Assembly: GCA_002753565.1 (NCBI GenBank)
Contig: PEAM01000035.1
Coordinates: 1-33,036 of the forward strand
Origin: Magnetococcales bacterium
GTDB taxonomy: Bacteria; Pseudomonadota; Magnetococcia; Magnetococcales; JADFYX01
Direction: 5' to 3'
DNA length: 33,036 bases
The position numbers and the translations under genes were made by a program. Position 1 is the first letter of the stretch; every line of letters starts with the position of its first letter. A model generated the notes under the pieces. That model made no database searches. It saw only the letters and a list, made by a program, of their open reading frames with translations, and was not told where the DNA came from. Below, one piece after another: positions 16,772 through 23,947 of this stretch.

Positions 16772-17863
16772 ATGGTCCGTCACAGGTTAAGCCGGATAAA
16801 ATCCATCATTAAGAATGAAATTTCCGGCCGAAAAAATCAACAGGTTCATTATATATCCGACATTAACAACTGGGCTTTCAAGTGGGTTGCCCACTATGTA
16901 ACCCAAGGGATGTCTCGGCAGTTGGGTTATGCCATTCCCCTCAATACTCCTCCCTGGGATCTTCGTCACCAGATCTTGATTTTTGGTAATCGATACCCAT
17001 GGTTTTTTGGTCCAAGAGAGAGATTACACCACTCCAATAAGGTGGTGGTTACCTGGTGCCATGGGGACCCGGCAGATGCTGGGCCGGGTATTCAAAAAAT
17101 GATCAAACAGCTTCCCGGGGTTTTTGATCGTGTGGATCGGGTGGTGGTAACTTGTGATTATTCAGCACAAGTTTTGATGGATCATGGTGTTCCCGAGTAT
17201 AAGCTTGTTAAGATCCCGCTCGGGATCGATAGGAAAAAATTCTATCCCGTCGATAACGAAACCAAACAGACAATCCGCTCACAACTCAATATACCGCCCC
17301 ATGTTTTCTGCATTGGCTCTTTCCAAAAAGATGGCAATGGTTGGGAGGAGGGGTTGGAGCCAAAGTGGATCAAAGGTCCCGATGTCTTTATCGAAACCAT
17401 GGCACGGCTCAAAGAGAGACATGATAACCTGATGGTTCTATTGACGGGTCCGGCCAGAGGGTATGTCAAACAGGGCTTGGATCGTATTGGGATACCGTAC
17501 AGGCACACCTTTTTAGAGGACTATTTTGATATCACCCCCTACTATCATGCCTTGGATCTCTATCTGATTGCCTCCCGAGGTGAGGGGGGGCCACAGGCTC
17601 TGTTGGAGGGGTGGGCTTCGGGGGTCCCTCTGGTCTCTACACGGGTTGGTATGCCGAGGGATTTGATTCTATCGGGAGAAAACGGCTTCCTTGCCGATGT
17701 GGAAGATGCCCAGCAGTTGGCCACCCACATTTCCACTCTCATCGAAAATCCCCGTTTGCGAGAGGCTTTTCGTCAGAAAGGGCTGCAAACAGTCAAGGCT
17801 CATGACTGGCAACAGGTAGCCGATGCCTATGTTGATGTTGTTCGTTCTTTATCCACCCCTTAA
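16772..17863 (+). CDS. Family 4 glycosyltransferase (GT-B fold)
   Basis: The 363-residue protein has the C-terminal glycosyltransferase group 1 domain: KLVKIPLGIDRKKFYP at the domain junction, and the E-x7-E-type motif in ASRGEGGPQALLEGWASGVP that binds the sugar nucleotide, followed by VSTRVGMPRDLI. The N-terminal half is divergent and includes VVVTWCHGDPADAGPG. Likely role is transfer of a sugar to a cell-surface polysaccharide or lipid; donor and acceptor cannot be told. It has no polysaccharide-synthesis neighbours. Its stop overlaps the convergent HD-GYP gene by four bases. The ATG has GGGAG 10 bases upstream. Confidence 0.85.
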   Translation: MVRHRLSRIKSIIKNEISGRKNQQVHYISDINNWAFKWVAHYVTQGMSRQLGYAIPLNTPPWDLRHQILIFGNRYPWFFGPRERLHHSNKVVVTWCHGDPADAGPGIQKMIKQLPGVFDRVDRVVVTCDYSAQVLMDHGVPEYKLVKIPLGIDRKKFYPVDNETKQTIRSQLNIPPHVFCIGSFQKDGNGWEEGLEPKWIKGPDVFIETMARLKERHDNLMVLLTGPARGYVKQGLDRIGIPYRHTFLEDYFDITPYYHALDLYLIASRGEGGPQALLEGWASGVPLVSTRVGMPRDLILSGENGFLADVEDAQQLATHISTLIENPRLREAFRQKGLQTVKAHDWQQVADAYVDVVRSLSTP

Positions 17864-19125
17864 TCCTGATAGAGATGCGGCTCCGTCATGTAGTCAGCGG
17901 GATTGATACCCCATTTTTCATGGGATTCTGATTGAACAATCTCAAGGCTCGTTATTTTTTTGTCTCTAAGAGCGAACAGATCCAACTCTCGAGGTTGAAT
18001 AAACTGTCTGGTTTTAGAGTTCATCGCAGCCTTGATGACCGGGTGGAGCAGACTCTCCTTGTTGGGTCGGGTAACCACCCCCAGCAGGCCATTTTTTAAA
18101 CGAACAACCGTACCCATGGGATAGATGCCAACACACTGAACAAAGGTGTGAAACAGCTCTTGGCTGAAATGAAAACGGCTCCAGTCCAACATGCGTTTCA
18201 AGGCAAGGTAGGGGGGGTTGCCCTTGTGATAACAACGGTCGGAAGTAATGGCATCATAGACGTCGACAATGGCTGCCATCTGCCCAAAAGCGTTGATTGC
18301 ATCTCCTTTAAGACCCTGTGGATAACCCGATCCATCATAGCGCTCATGATGCTGGGCAGCCACACTGATGCTTACCTCCTCAATACCCGGTGTCTCTTCC
18401 AATAGCTTGCGGCTGAAGACCACATGCTGTTTCATGATGGCAAACTCTTCATCGGTAAGTTTGCCCTGTTTGTTCAAGATGGCATCTGGTGTATGCATTT
18501 TGCCGATATCATGAAGCATCCCCCCAATACCAACCGAGATGATGGTCTTTTCATCCATCCCCATTGCCCGACAAAAAGACATGAGAAACACCCCCACATT
18601 AACAGAGTGCATGAAGGTGTATTCATCTCGTTTTTTAATCAGGCTCAAGGAGAGAATGGCATCAGGATTTCGAAACATGGAGTCGGCCATCTCCTTGACC
18701 GCATTTTTCACCGGCCCCAACGTGACCTGCTTACCAAGACGAACATCCTCCAAGATGGAGCCGACTATTTTTCGGGCCTGTTTTTTGGCGCTTCCCGCCT
18801 GCTTGATTTCATCGTTAAAAGGGATCTCTTCTGGGGGAGTCCGATCTTCATCCTCCTCCAACTCCCGCATCTGAGCCTCCAGGGCGGCCTCAACCTCTTG
18901 GGCTGTTGGGGCCTCTTCAAGATCTTTCCCTTTGCTGGTATCAATATAGACCTCTTTGATATCATGATGAATAACCGCCATAACTTCTTCATCTGTTCGG
19001 ATCAATCGTGCACCACGAAAGGCGTTAGGGTCGCTATCCTGACAACAGGGATTCTGCCATTGATGGTTGAAGTCACGAATAAACATGCCAGCTTCCAGTT
19101 GTTCAACCGATATCTTTTTAATCAT
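17860..19125 (-). CDS. HD-GYP cyclic-di-GMP phosphodiesterase with DUF3391
   Basis: The 421-residue protein has an N-terminal DUF3391-like region (KISVEQLEAGMFIRDF) and a C-terminal HD-GYP domain (about 160-350). The metal-binding HD is in GGMLHDIGKMHTPD and the GYP signature in HHERYDGSGYPQGLKGD; the downstream IVDVYDAITSDRCYHKG block is also intact. It should hydrolyse cyclic-di-GMP, opposing the GGDEF protein at 11250. It is last in a leftward operon with the Bcp and DUF349-like genes (gap of 12 bases to the latter). An AGGATGG ribosome site precedes the ATG. Confidence 0.92.
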   Translation of the reverse strand: MIKKISVEQLEAGMFIRDFNHQWQNPCCQDSDPNAFRGARLIRTDEEVMAVIHHDIKEVYIDTSKGKDLEEAPTAQEVEAALEAQMRELEEDEDRTPPEEIPFNDEIKQAGSAKKQARKIVGSILEDVRLGKQVTLGPVKNAVKEMADSMFRNPDAILSLSLIKKRDEYTFMHSVNVGVFLMSFCRAMGMDEKTIISVGIGGMLHDIGKMHTPDAILNKQGKLTDEEFAIMKQHVVFSRKLLEETPGIEEVSISVAAQHHERYDGSGYPQGLKGDAINAFGQMAAIVDVYDAITSDRCYHKGNPPYLALKRMLDWSRFHFSQELFHTFVQCVGIYPMGTVVRLKNGLLGVVTRPNKESLLHPVIKAAMNSKTRQFIQPRELDLFALRDKKITSLEIVQSESHEKWGINPADYMTEPHLYQD

Positions 19126-19137
19126 CTAAACACCATC

Positions 19138-19650
19138 CTATGGCCCACAATATCGGGAACTAAGTTGAGCAACTTGCTCCTCCAACACCTGCTGTTTGGT
19201 CGTTTGCTGTAAAATATCCTGTTTAAGGGTTGAAATCGACTCTTGAATAAAAGTTTTGATCTCTTCTTGGTGAGGCTGATCTTGAATGGTTTCCAATTGT
19301 TGATTAAACGCATCCAAGGATTGGTTGCAAAGGCGGACTGACGTTTGAATTTGGGATAACTGTTGCTGAATTGAGGCGATGGACTCAATCAGCCTTTCTC
19401 CTTTTTGGCGATTTTCCTGAGCAAAAAAAACAGCCTGTCGATCGAGAAAAACTTGCTGAGCACACTCAAACCGACGGCATTGTTCGGGGCTGGGGTTTTC
19501 CCCCTCGGCTTGGAATCTTAACCGAAGCTGTCTCATGCTCTTGGCAGTTTGCCGCCATTGGGTGGAGCAGGAGAGGGCTTCAACCTCTCTGATGAGAGAC
19601 TCAATCTGCTGCCATCGTGGGTTGGTCAGGGGGTTATCCGGGGTCTCCAC
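19138..19650 (-). CDS. Coiled-coil protein with DUF349-like segment
   Basis: The 170-residue product is strongly helical and rich in Gln, Leu and Glu. Residues about 25-75 (MRQLRLRFQAEGENPS, then RRFECAQQVFLDRQAVFF) resemble one DUF349 unit, where a short helix pair ends in a 'rF..a...ff' pattern. The remainder is a long coiled coil (about 80-165). DUF349 proteins are poorly understood; several affect envelope or stress traits. The GTG start at 19650 lies five bases after the bcp stop, and the HD-GYP gene follows 12 bases later, so all three are co-transcribed. Family call is tentative. Confidence 0.6.
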   Translation of the reverse strand: METPDNPLTNPRWQQIESLIREVEALSCSTQWRQTAKSMRQLRLRFQAEGENPSPEQCRRFECAQQVFLDRQAVFFAQENRQKGERLIESIASIQQQLSQIQTSVRLCNQSLDAFNQQLETIQDQPHQEEIKTFIQESISTLKQDILQQTTKQQVLEEQVAQLSSRYCGP

Positions 19651-19655
19651 AGGCT

Positions 19656-20138
19656 TTAGCCTTCCCCTGATACCCTGTTTCGTGCCTCTTCCAACACTTT
19701 TTGGGCGTGCTCTTTGGTTTTAACTTTGGTCCAGGTCTTGAGAACGACACCTTTGGCATCGATAAGAAACGTTGAGCGAACAATGCCCATATAGACCTTG
19801 CCATAATTCTTTTTCTCTTGCCAAACCCCAAACCCTTCACAGGCTTTGCCTTCACTATCGCTTAGCAGAGTAAAAGAGAGATTGTGTTTGTTGGCAAACT
19901 TGGCGTGAGAGGCTGTTGAGTCTTTTGAGAGGCCAATCACATGGATTCCCAGTTTTTCGAACTCTGGAGAGAGCGCCTGAAAATCCTTGGCCTCCAAGGT
20001 GCACCCCGGCGTGTTATCTTTGGGGTAAAAATAGACGACCGAGCCGTTAGGCCCATAAAGGGAAGCAAGTTCGTGGAGTTGTTCGTTTTGATCGGGCAGG
20101 GTCAGGTTGGGTGCAACAGCGTTTTCTTTCAGCAACAT
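19656..20138 (-). CDS. bcp: Thioredoxin-dependent thiol peroxidase Bcp (PrxQ)
   Basis: The peroxiredoxin fold is evident, with the peroxidatic Cys in DNTPGCTLEAKDF. The resolving Cys five residues later in E. coli Bcp is replaced by Lys, so this would be a 1-Cys or alternative-Cys type; a further Cys occurs in ACEGFGVW. The enzyme reduces hydroperoxides using thioredoxin. I choose ATG 20138 (160 residues), since the N-terminus then matches Bcp and GGA lies seven bases upstream; TTG 20150 is in frame and adds four residues. It is first in the operon with the DUF349-like and HD-GYP genes. Confidence 0.92.
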   Translation of the reverse strand: MLLKENAVAPNLTLPDQNEQLHELASLYGPNGSVVYFYPKDNTPGCTLEAKDFQALSPEFEKLGIHVIGLSKDSTASHAKFANKHNLSFTLLSDSEGKACEGFGVWQEKKNYGKVYMGIVRSTFLIDAKGVVLKTWTKVKTKEHAQKVLEEARNRVSGEG

Positions 20139-20273
20139 GATTTTATCCAATGAGGTCGGTTAGCACATCTGTTCAAAAGAGCGGTAGCAGAAATCAACCC
20201 CTCACTCTACCACTCATGATACAAAGAGGATGAGAATTTTTCAATGGCATCATCCATTCTTTTGCGGCTGACC

Positions 20274-20313
20274 ATAAAAAAACCCCTAATCCGACACTAA
20301 CTGGATTAGGGGT
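20274..20313 (-). terminator. Rho-independent terminator after ompA-like gene
   Basis: ACCCCTAATCC (20282-20292) pairs with GGATTAGGGGT (20303-20313) around a 10-base loop. Read on the minus strand it runs into seven T residues, so it terminates the leftward OmpA gene, whose stop is at 20354. Confidence 0.9.
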
Positions 20314-20353
20314 CAAAAGATCAGCTTACTGGTGCTGTTCTATTTGAGTAAAA

Positions 20354-21325
20354 CTACCGCCGCATAGGCTTCAATTCAACCCGACGGTTCATGGCACGGC
20401 CTTTTTCCGTATCGTTAGACTGGACAGGATGGCTTGAACCAAAGCCCTTAGCTGTCAAACGATTAGCAGAAACGCCTTTGTTGACGAGATAGTTAAGAAC
20501 CGCTTGTGCACGAGCCAAAGAGAGCTTCTCATTAAGAGCAACGCTGCCTTTGCTATCCGTATGTCCTTGGATCTCAACATTCAGGTCATAGGCCTCTTTG
20601 ATGATATCGGCTGTGTCATTCAACATGTTGTATGAACGAGATTGAATAACCGCTTTGCCGGTCTGGAAGTGGAGGTTCTCAAGAACCCAACATCCCAGAA
20701 CATTCACAGTGGCTCCACTTGGTGTGTTCGGGCAGTCATCACGGAAATCAACAACGCCGTCTCCATCTGTATCCAAAGCACAGCCGTTGGTGTCTACTTT
20801 GACATTCATCGGAGTGTTGACACAGTTGTCACGATAATCGGGTACACCGTCTTTGTCGGTATCGACAGCACAACCAGCGAGGGTTACTTGTACCCCTTCT
20901 GGTGTCTCGGGACAGCTATCACGATAGTCGGGTACACCATCCTTATCGCCATCGAGAGCACAGCCTCTTTCATCTACTTTGGCTTGCTTGGGTGTGTTGG
21001 GGCAGTGATCTTTATAGTCGGGAACGCCGTCCATGTCGGTATCCAGAGCGCATCCCTTGGCATCGACAGCAGTGTCGGCGGGAGTCTCAGGGCATTTGTC
21101 ACTGTCGTCATATACGCCATCACCATCGGTGTCTACTTTTGTTTTTCCGGGGCAGAAATAACACTGGGTACCCACACCAGAGATCGCTTTATTACCGATC
21201 TGTGGGTGATGTTGGGTAAAGCCACCTGCTTTCCAGCTACCCGGATGTTCTGTTGTTGTACAGGCGCCCAGAGTCAGGGACAGGAAACCCATACCAAATA
21301 AAAGGGAGATTTTTGATACTTTCAT
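20354..21325 (-). CDS. OmpA-family lipoprotein with thrombospondin type 3 repeats
   Basis: I start at ATG 21325 (323 residues), where GAGG lies five bases upstream and the N-terminus becomes a lipoprotein signal (MKVSKISLLF, lipobox LGAC). The upstream in-frame extension to 21385 lacks this. Five ~35-residue calcium-binding type 3 repeats follow (pattern D-x-D-x-DGVxDxxDxCPxTP, about residues 60-210), each with a conserved Cys. The C-terminal OmpA peptidoglycan-binding domain includes VEIQGHTDSKGS and SLARAQAVLNYL and ends in NRRVEL. The protein probably tethers the outer membrane to the wall. It has its own promoter and terminator. Confidence 0.92.
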   Translation of the reverse strand: MKVSKISLLFGMGFLSLTLGACTTTEHPGSWKAGGFTQHHPQIGNKAISGVGTQCYFCPGKTKVDTDGDGVYDDSDKCPETPADTAVDAKGCALDTDMDGVPDYKDHCPNTPKQAKVDERGCALDGDKDGVPDYRDSCPETPEGVQVTLAGCAVDTDKDGVPDYRDNCVNTPMNVKVDTNGCALDTDGDGVVDFRDDCPNTPSGATVNVLGCWVLENLHFQTGKAVIQSRSYNMLNDTADIIKEAYDLNVEIQGHTDSKGSVALNEKLSLARAQAVLNYLVNKGVSANRLTAKGFGSSHPVQSNDTEKGRAMNRRVELKPMRR

Positions 21326-21421
21326 AATACCTCTTTTGTAAAAGTTTAAAGTGCTTGGTCTCGAAAGAGATCTCTCTCGATACAAAATTGTAGGATGGAA
21401 CCCCCACCCTGAGTTCCAGCA

Positions 21422-21449
21422 ATTATGGGGGATAACAGCAAAAAATCAA
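21422..21449 (-). promoter_or_regulatory. Sigma-70 promoter for the OmpA-family gene
   Basis: On the minus strand, TTGATT (21444-21449) and CATAAT (21422-21427) are separated by 16 bases. Transcription would start near 21415, leaving about a 90-base leader to ATG 21325. Confidence 0.5.
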
Positions 21450-21773
21450 CCAAAAACTCTCCAACAAAACCCATGGCTGGTGTCCGTAAGGAGTGGAAAA
21501 GAGAGATTTTTCCTCTTACATCGACAGCAATGAGATTGTTTTATTGAAGATTTTTCCTCTTCTACATCGGGATAAGGCCGCTATGTTGGATTGTTATAAT
21601 TATCTTAATGGTTTATTAACGAAAGCCATGTTGAAATTTGTCCAAAAATTGGGGGTGAAATGTAACCCTGTTTTTGATTTTTTAGCTAAAAACAGCTGAT
21701 AAACCAAGAGATTGCATGCTGTAGAAAGGACCAGTTGCCGAATCCAGATTTAAGAGATAGAAGGTTCATCTGT

Positions 21774-21789
21774 TGGCATCAGACATGCA
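21774..21789 (+). promoter_or_regulatory. Sigma-54-like promoter before a micropeptide gene
   Basis: TGGCATCAGACATGCA has GG and GC with a 10-base spacing and two or three departures from consensus. The start would be near 21800, about 73 bases before ATG 21873. Evidence is motif match only; no enhancer site was recognised. Confidence 0.4.
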
Positions 21790-21872
21790 TTTGGGTTGCG
21801 GGTGGGGAGGAAGCAGAGAGAAAAAAACGCCCTTAATCAAAAATACGTTATCGATATAATCAGGAGAAAATA

Positions 21873-21965
21873 ATGGCTTGGATTGGAACAGCCAGTTTTG
21901 CCACCCTCATCTTTTTTGCGTCAATGGTTGTCTGTTATGCCATGCTGAAGTTGATTGCCATGTAA
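21873..21965 (+). CDS. 30-residue single-span membrane micropeptide
   Basis: This short frame encodes MAWIGTASFATLIFFASMVV followed by CYAMLKLIAM. Almost the whole peptide is one hydrophobic helix with a Lys near the C-terminus. A good ribosome site (AGGAG, about 7 bases upstream) and a strong dedicated terminator at 22051 support expression. I know no family match. Peptides of this kind commonly act as accessory subunits of respiratory or transport complexes (for example CydX-like), but that role is speculation here. It is isolated between an OmpA gene and rubrerythrin. Confidence 0.6.
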   Translation: MAWIGTASFATLIFFASMVVCYAMLKLIAM

Positions 21966-22050
21966 AGAAAATGTCAAAAATACGACTCTTGACGACTGGC
22001 TCTAGACATCTTGTGCGGTTTGTTTGGGGTGATTGAGGCGTGGTTATGGA

Positions 22051-22089
22051 GAAGGCCGGCAAAACAGTCTGTTTTGCCGGCCTTCTTTT
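22051..22089 (+). terminator. Strong rho-independent terminator
   Basis: GAAGGCCGGCAAAAC (22051-22065) pairs perfectly with GTTTTGCCGGCCTTC (22071-22085), followed by TTTT. The T-run follows only on the plus strand, so it ends the transcript of the micropeptide gene at 21873 and not the rubrerythrin gene. Confidence 0.92.
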
Positions 22090-22198
22090 CTATCAGCCCA
22101 CTCTTGCCTGCCGCGGCAAGCGCGGATCTTTGGATAGAGAGTGTCTTGCCAAGTTAAAAGCCAGTGTCTGTTATCTGAACGTTATTCATCCAGTGTAA

Positions 22199-22699
22199 TC
22201 AGTTGATAGCTCGATATTTTTCACCTTTGGCGTTGCAGACCGGGCATTTTTCCGGTGGCGTGCCAATTTCGGTATGACCGCAAATTGGACAGACATAGAT
22301 GGAGAGACTCTCCAGATCTTTGCCGCTTTGAATGGCTGCTAACGCTTGTTTGAACAGGTCGTGGTGAATTTTTTCCACCTCCATGGCATTGTGCATGGAG
22401 CGGACCGCTTTACTGTTTCCTTCGGCCTCGGCTGTTTTGATGAATTCAGGGTACATTTCAGTGAATTCGTAGTTTTCACCGTCAATAGCCTCTTGCAGGT
22501 TTTTCGTTGTTTCCTGAACACCGCCCAGAACCTGAAGGTGGCTATGGGCATGGATGGTTTCTGCTTCGGCGACGGCTCTGAATAGTCGTGCAACCTGGCC
22601 AAAACCCTCTTTCTCGGCTTTGTTGGCAAAAGCGAGATATTTACGGTTCGCCTGGCTTTCGCCGGCAAAGGCGGCCTGTAGATTGTCGTTGGTTTTCAT
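22199..22699 (-). CDS. Rubrerythrin
   Basis: The 166-residue protein (start ATG 22699, chosen for AAGGAG upstream and the family N-terminus MKTNDNLQAAFAGES) has the ferritin-like diiron domain with ligands in FAGESQANRKY, EAETIHAHSH and MEVEKIHHD, then a C-terminal rubredoxin-like iron site formed by CPICGH and CPVCNA. It reduces hydrogen peroxide in cells facing oxygen-poor conditions. The longer in-frame start at 22735 adds twelve residues without family support. It stands alone; downstream on its strand only a weak TTGCC/GGCAA hairpin near 22105 is visible. Confidence 0.95.
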   Translation of the reverse strand: MKTNDNLQAAFAGESQANRKYLAFANKAEKEGFGQVARLFRAVAEAETIHAHSHLQVLGGVQETTKNLQEAIDGENYEFTEMYPEFIKTAEAEGNSKAVRSMHNAMEVEKIHHDLFKQALAAIQSGKDLESLSIYVCPICGHTEIGTPPEKCPVCNAKGEKYRAIN

Positions 22700-23064
22700 A
22701 GAAGTTCTCCTTGGTCTTAGGGGATGGTACATCAAGTTTGATAAAGCGGAAGATTCTCAAATTGACTGGATCTTTGCAAGCTCGAATAAGATTTTTTTAG
22801 TCTCCATGGCCAAATGGTTAAACCTGAAAATGGTTGTTGTTAACCCATTCATGGCCTAACCTACTTGATTCACCTGCTGTCATAAGAAAAAGTCATATCA
22901 CCTGTTTGGGTGACTTCGATTATTTCTATGTCAGAAGCTAAACCAATATCTTGCGCCATTCATACATGGCCCAACGGCCGTTTCTAGGATAATAGAGGTC
23001 AAACAACCTTAAAAGTTCAATTATCCCTTGTTATCTCCCATACCAAACTGTGTTGAGAACTCTA
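22700..23064. other. Divergent intergenic region, rubrerythrin / pentapeptide gene
   Basis: I see no gene, RNA or convincing promoter in these 365 bases. The region is AT-rich and presumably carries both divergent promoters. Confidence 0.4.
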
Positions 23065-23643
23065 ATGAAAATGAAATCTGCCCTCTCTCTGTTTTTAATT
23101 CTACTCTCCTTGCCAGCCTTGGCTTTTGAACAAAAAGATTTGGAGCGATTGATCAAGAGTAAAAGATGCGTTCAATGTGATCTGCAGCAGGCCAACCTGG
23201 AGAAGGCTGATCTGAAAAAAAACTACCTGCAAGGGGCTAACCTGCAACAAGCCAATCTAGCTGGGGCCAACCTGCAAAGCGCCAAACTCTATAAAGCCCA
23301 CCTGCGGAAGGCCAATCTGAGTGGGGCCAATCTGCGAATGGCTCGGCTGGAACAGGTTGATATGGGTGAGGCTGTTTTAGTGGGGGCGGTATTGACGAAA
23401 GGCTATCTGGACCAAGCCAACCTGGACCGATGCAACCTGAACAAAGCAGATCTTCGGGAGGCCCATCTGGTAGGGGCTTTCATGATGGGGGTGGATCTGA
23501 CAGAAGCCGACCTGCGAGGGGCGAACCTGTTTGGAGCCAACCTGGATCAGGCTCAATGGAATGGAGCACGGTTGGATGGGGCCCACTGGATAAATGGCAA
23601 AATTTGCCAAGCCAACTCAGTGGGAAAGTGCAACCTCCCCTGA
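23065..23643 (+). CDS. Exported pentapeptide-repeat protein
   Basis: A signal peptide (MKMKSALSLF to about LALA-FEQ) precedes a right-handed beta-helix made of about 25 A(D/N)LxxA pentapeptides, such as ANLEKADLKK, ANLQQANLAGANL and ADLRGANLFGANL. A CVQC pair sits just before the first repeat and two cysteines are near the C-terminus. Pentapeptide proteins are often binding scaffolds; cytosolic ones can mimic DNA and block gyrase, which is unlikely for an exported one. I prefer ATG 23065 (192 residues); GTG 23050 and ATG 23071 are also in frame. Confidence 0.85.
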   Translation: MKMKSALSLFLILLSLPALAFEQKDLERLIKSKRCVQCDLQQANLEKADLKKNYLQGANLQQANLAGANLQSAKLYKAHLRKANLSGANLRMARLEQVDMGEAVLVGAVLTKGYLDQANLDRCNLNKADLREAHLVGAFMMGVDLTEADLRGANLFGANLDQAQWNGARLDGAHWINGKICQANSVGKCNLP

Positions 23644-23667
23644 CCCATGCCTTGCAGGGGAGGTTGC
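23630..23667 (+). terminator. Stem-loop overlapping the pentapeptide-gene stop
   Basis: GCAACCTCCCCTG (23630-23642) pairs perfectly with CAGGGGAGGTTGC (23655-23667). It spans the stop codon but has no following T-run, so it may be a 3' stability hairpin or a weak terminator. Confidence 0.5.
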
Positions 23668-23737
23668 CTCAAAACGATCCGGTAGTAAACCTGAAAACAG
23701 CAGAAACTCTTGTCAGCCAGGAGGTGATGGCAACTTT

Positions 23738-23946
23738 AAAACCAAATTGGGACAACGGTTAAAGGCAAAGTCAACACCTTGGGAGGCCTTGCAGGCCCCA
23801 AACCACCAAGCTCTTAAAAATAAAAAAAAAGCAAAGTCAAAGGCTTAGGACCTTGGGCGCCGCCCAAACCCGCTGGGAAGGCATTCATGCCTTCCCAGAC
23901 CCATCCGCTACTATTTTGTATAAATTGGGTTTGGAATCTGTATAGG
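23738..23946 (+). repeat. Dispersed palindromic repeat, copy A
   Basis: This ~210-base intergenic element recurs inverted at 32543-32760. It starts AAAACCAAATT and ends GAATCTGTATAG. Inside are three palindromes: GGGAGGCCTTGCAGGCCCC, TTGGGCGCCGCCCAA (23853-23867) and a 12-bp stem CTGGGAAGGCAT/ATGCCTTCCCAG (23873-23898). An A-rich stretch and two GCAAAGTCAA motifs lie between. It ends two bases before the nirN stop codon, so it also forms the 3' end of the nir transcript. It has no coding potential I can support. Confidence 0.8.
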
Positions 23947-23947
23947 T

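Larger units (their letters stand above)
21326..21872. other. Intergenic region, ompA-like / micropeptide
   Basis: This 547-base gap holds the ompA promoter and a sigma-54-like site, listed separately. An imperfect direct repeat occurs at 21504-21523 and 21548-21569 (AGATTTTTCCTCTT, then ACATCG). A 68-codon frame at 21493-21699 shows no family resemblance and I do not call it a gene. Confidence 0.5.

Noticed and set aside
21493-21699. 68-residue frame
   Set aside because: No family resemblance, overlaps direct repeats and promoter-like DNA, and no convincing ribosome site.
21855-21860. TATAAT as a -10 box for the 30-residue peptide
   Set aside because: Transcription would begin inside the ribosome site, only about six bases before the ATG; no -35 box at proper spacing.
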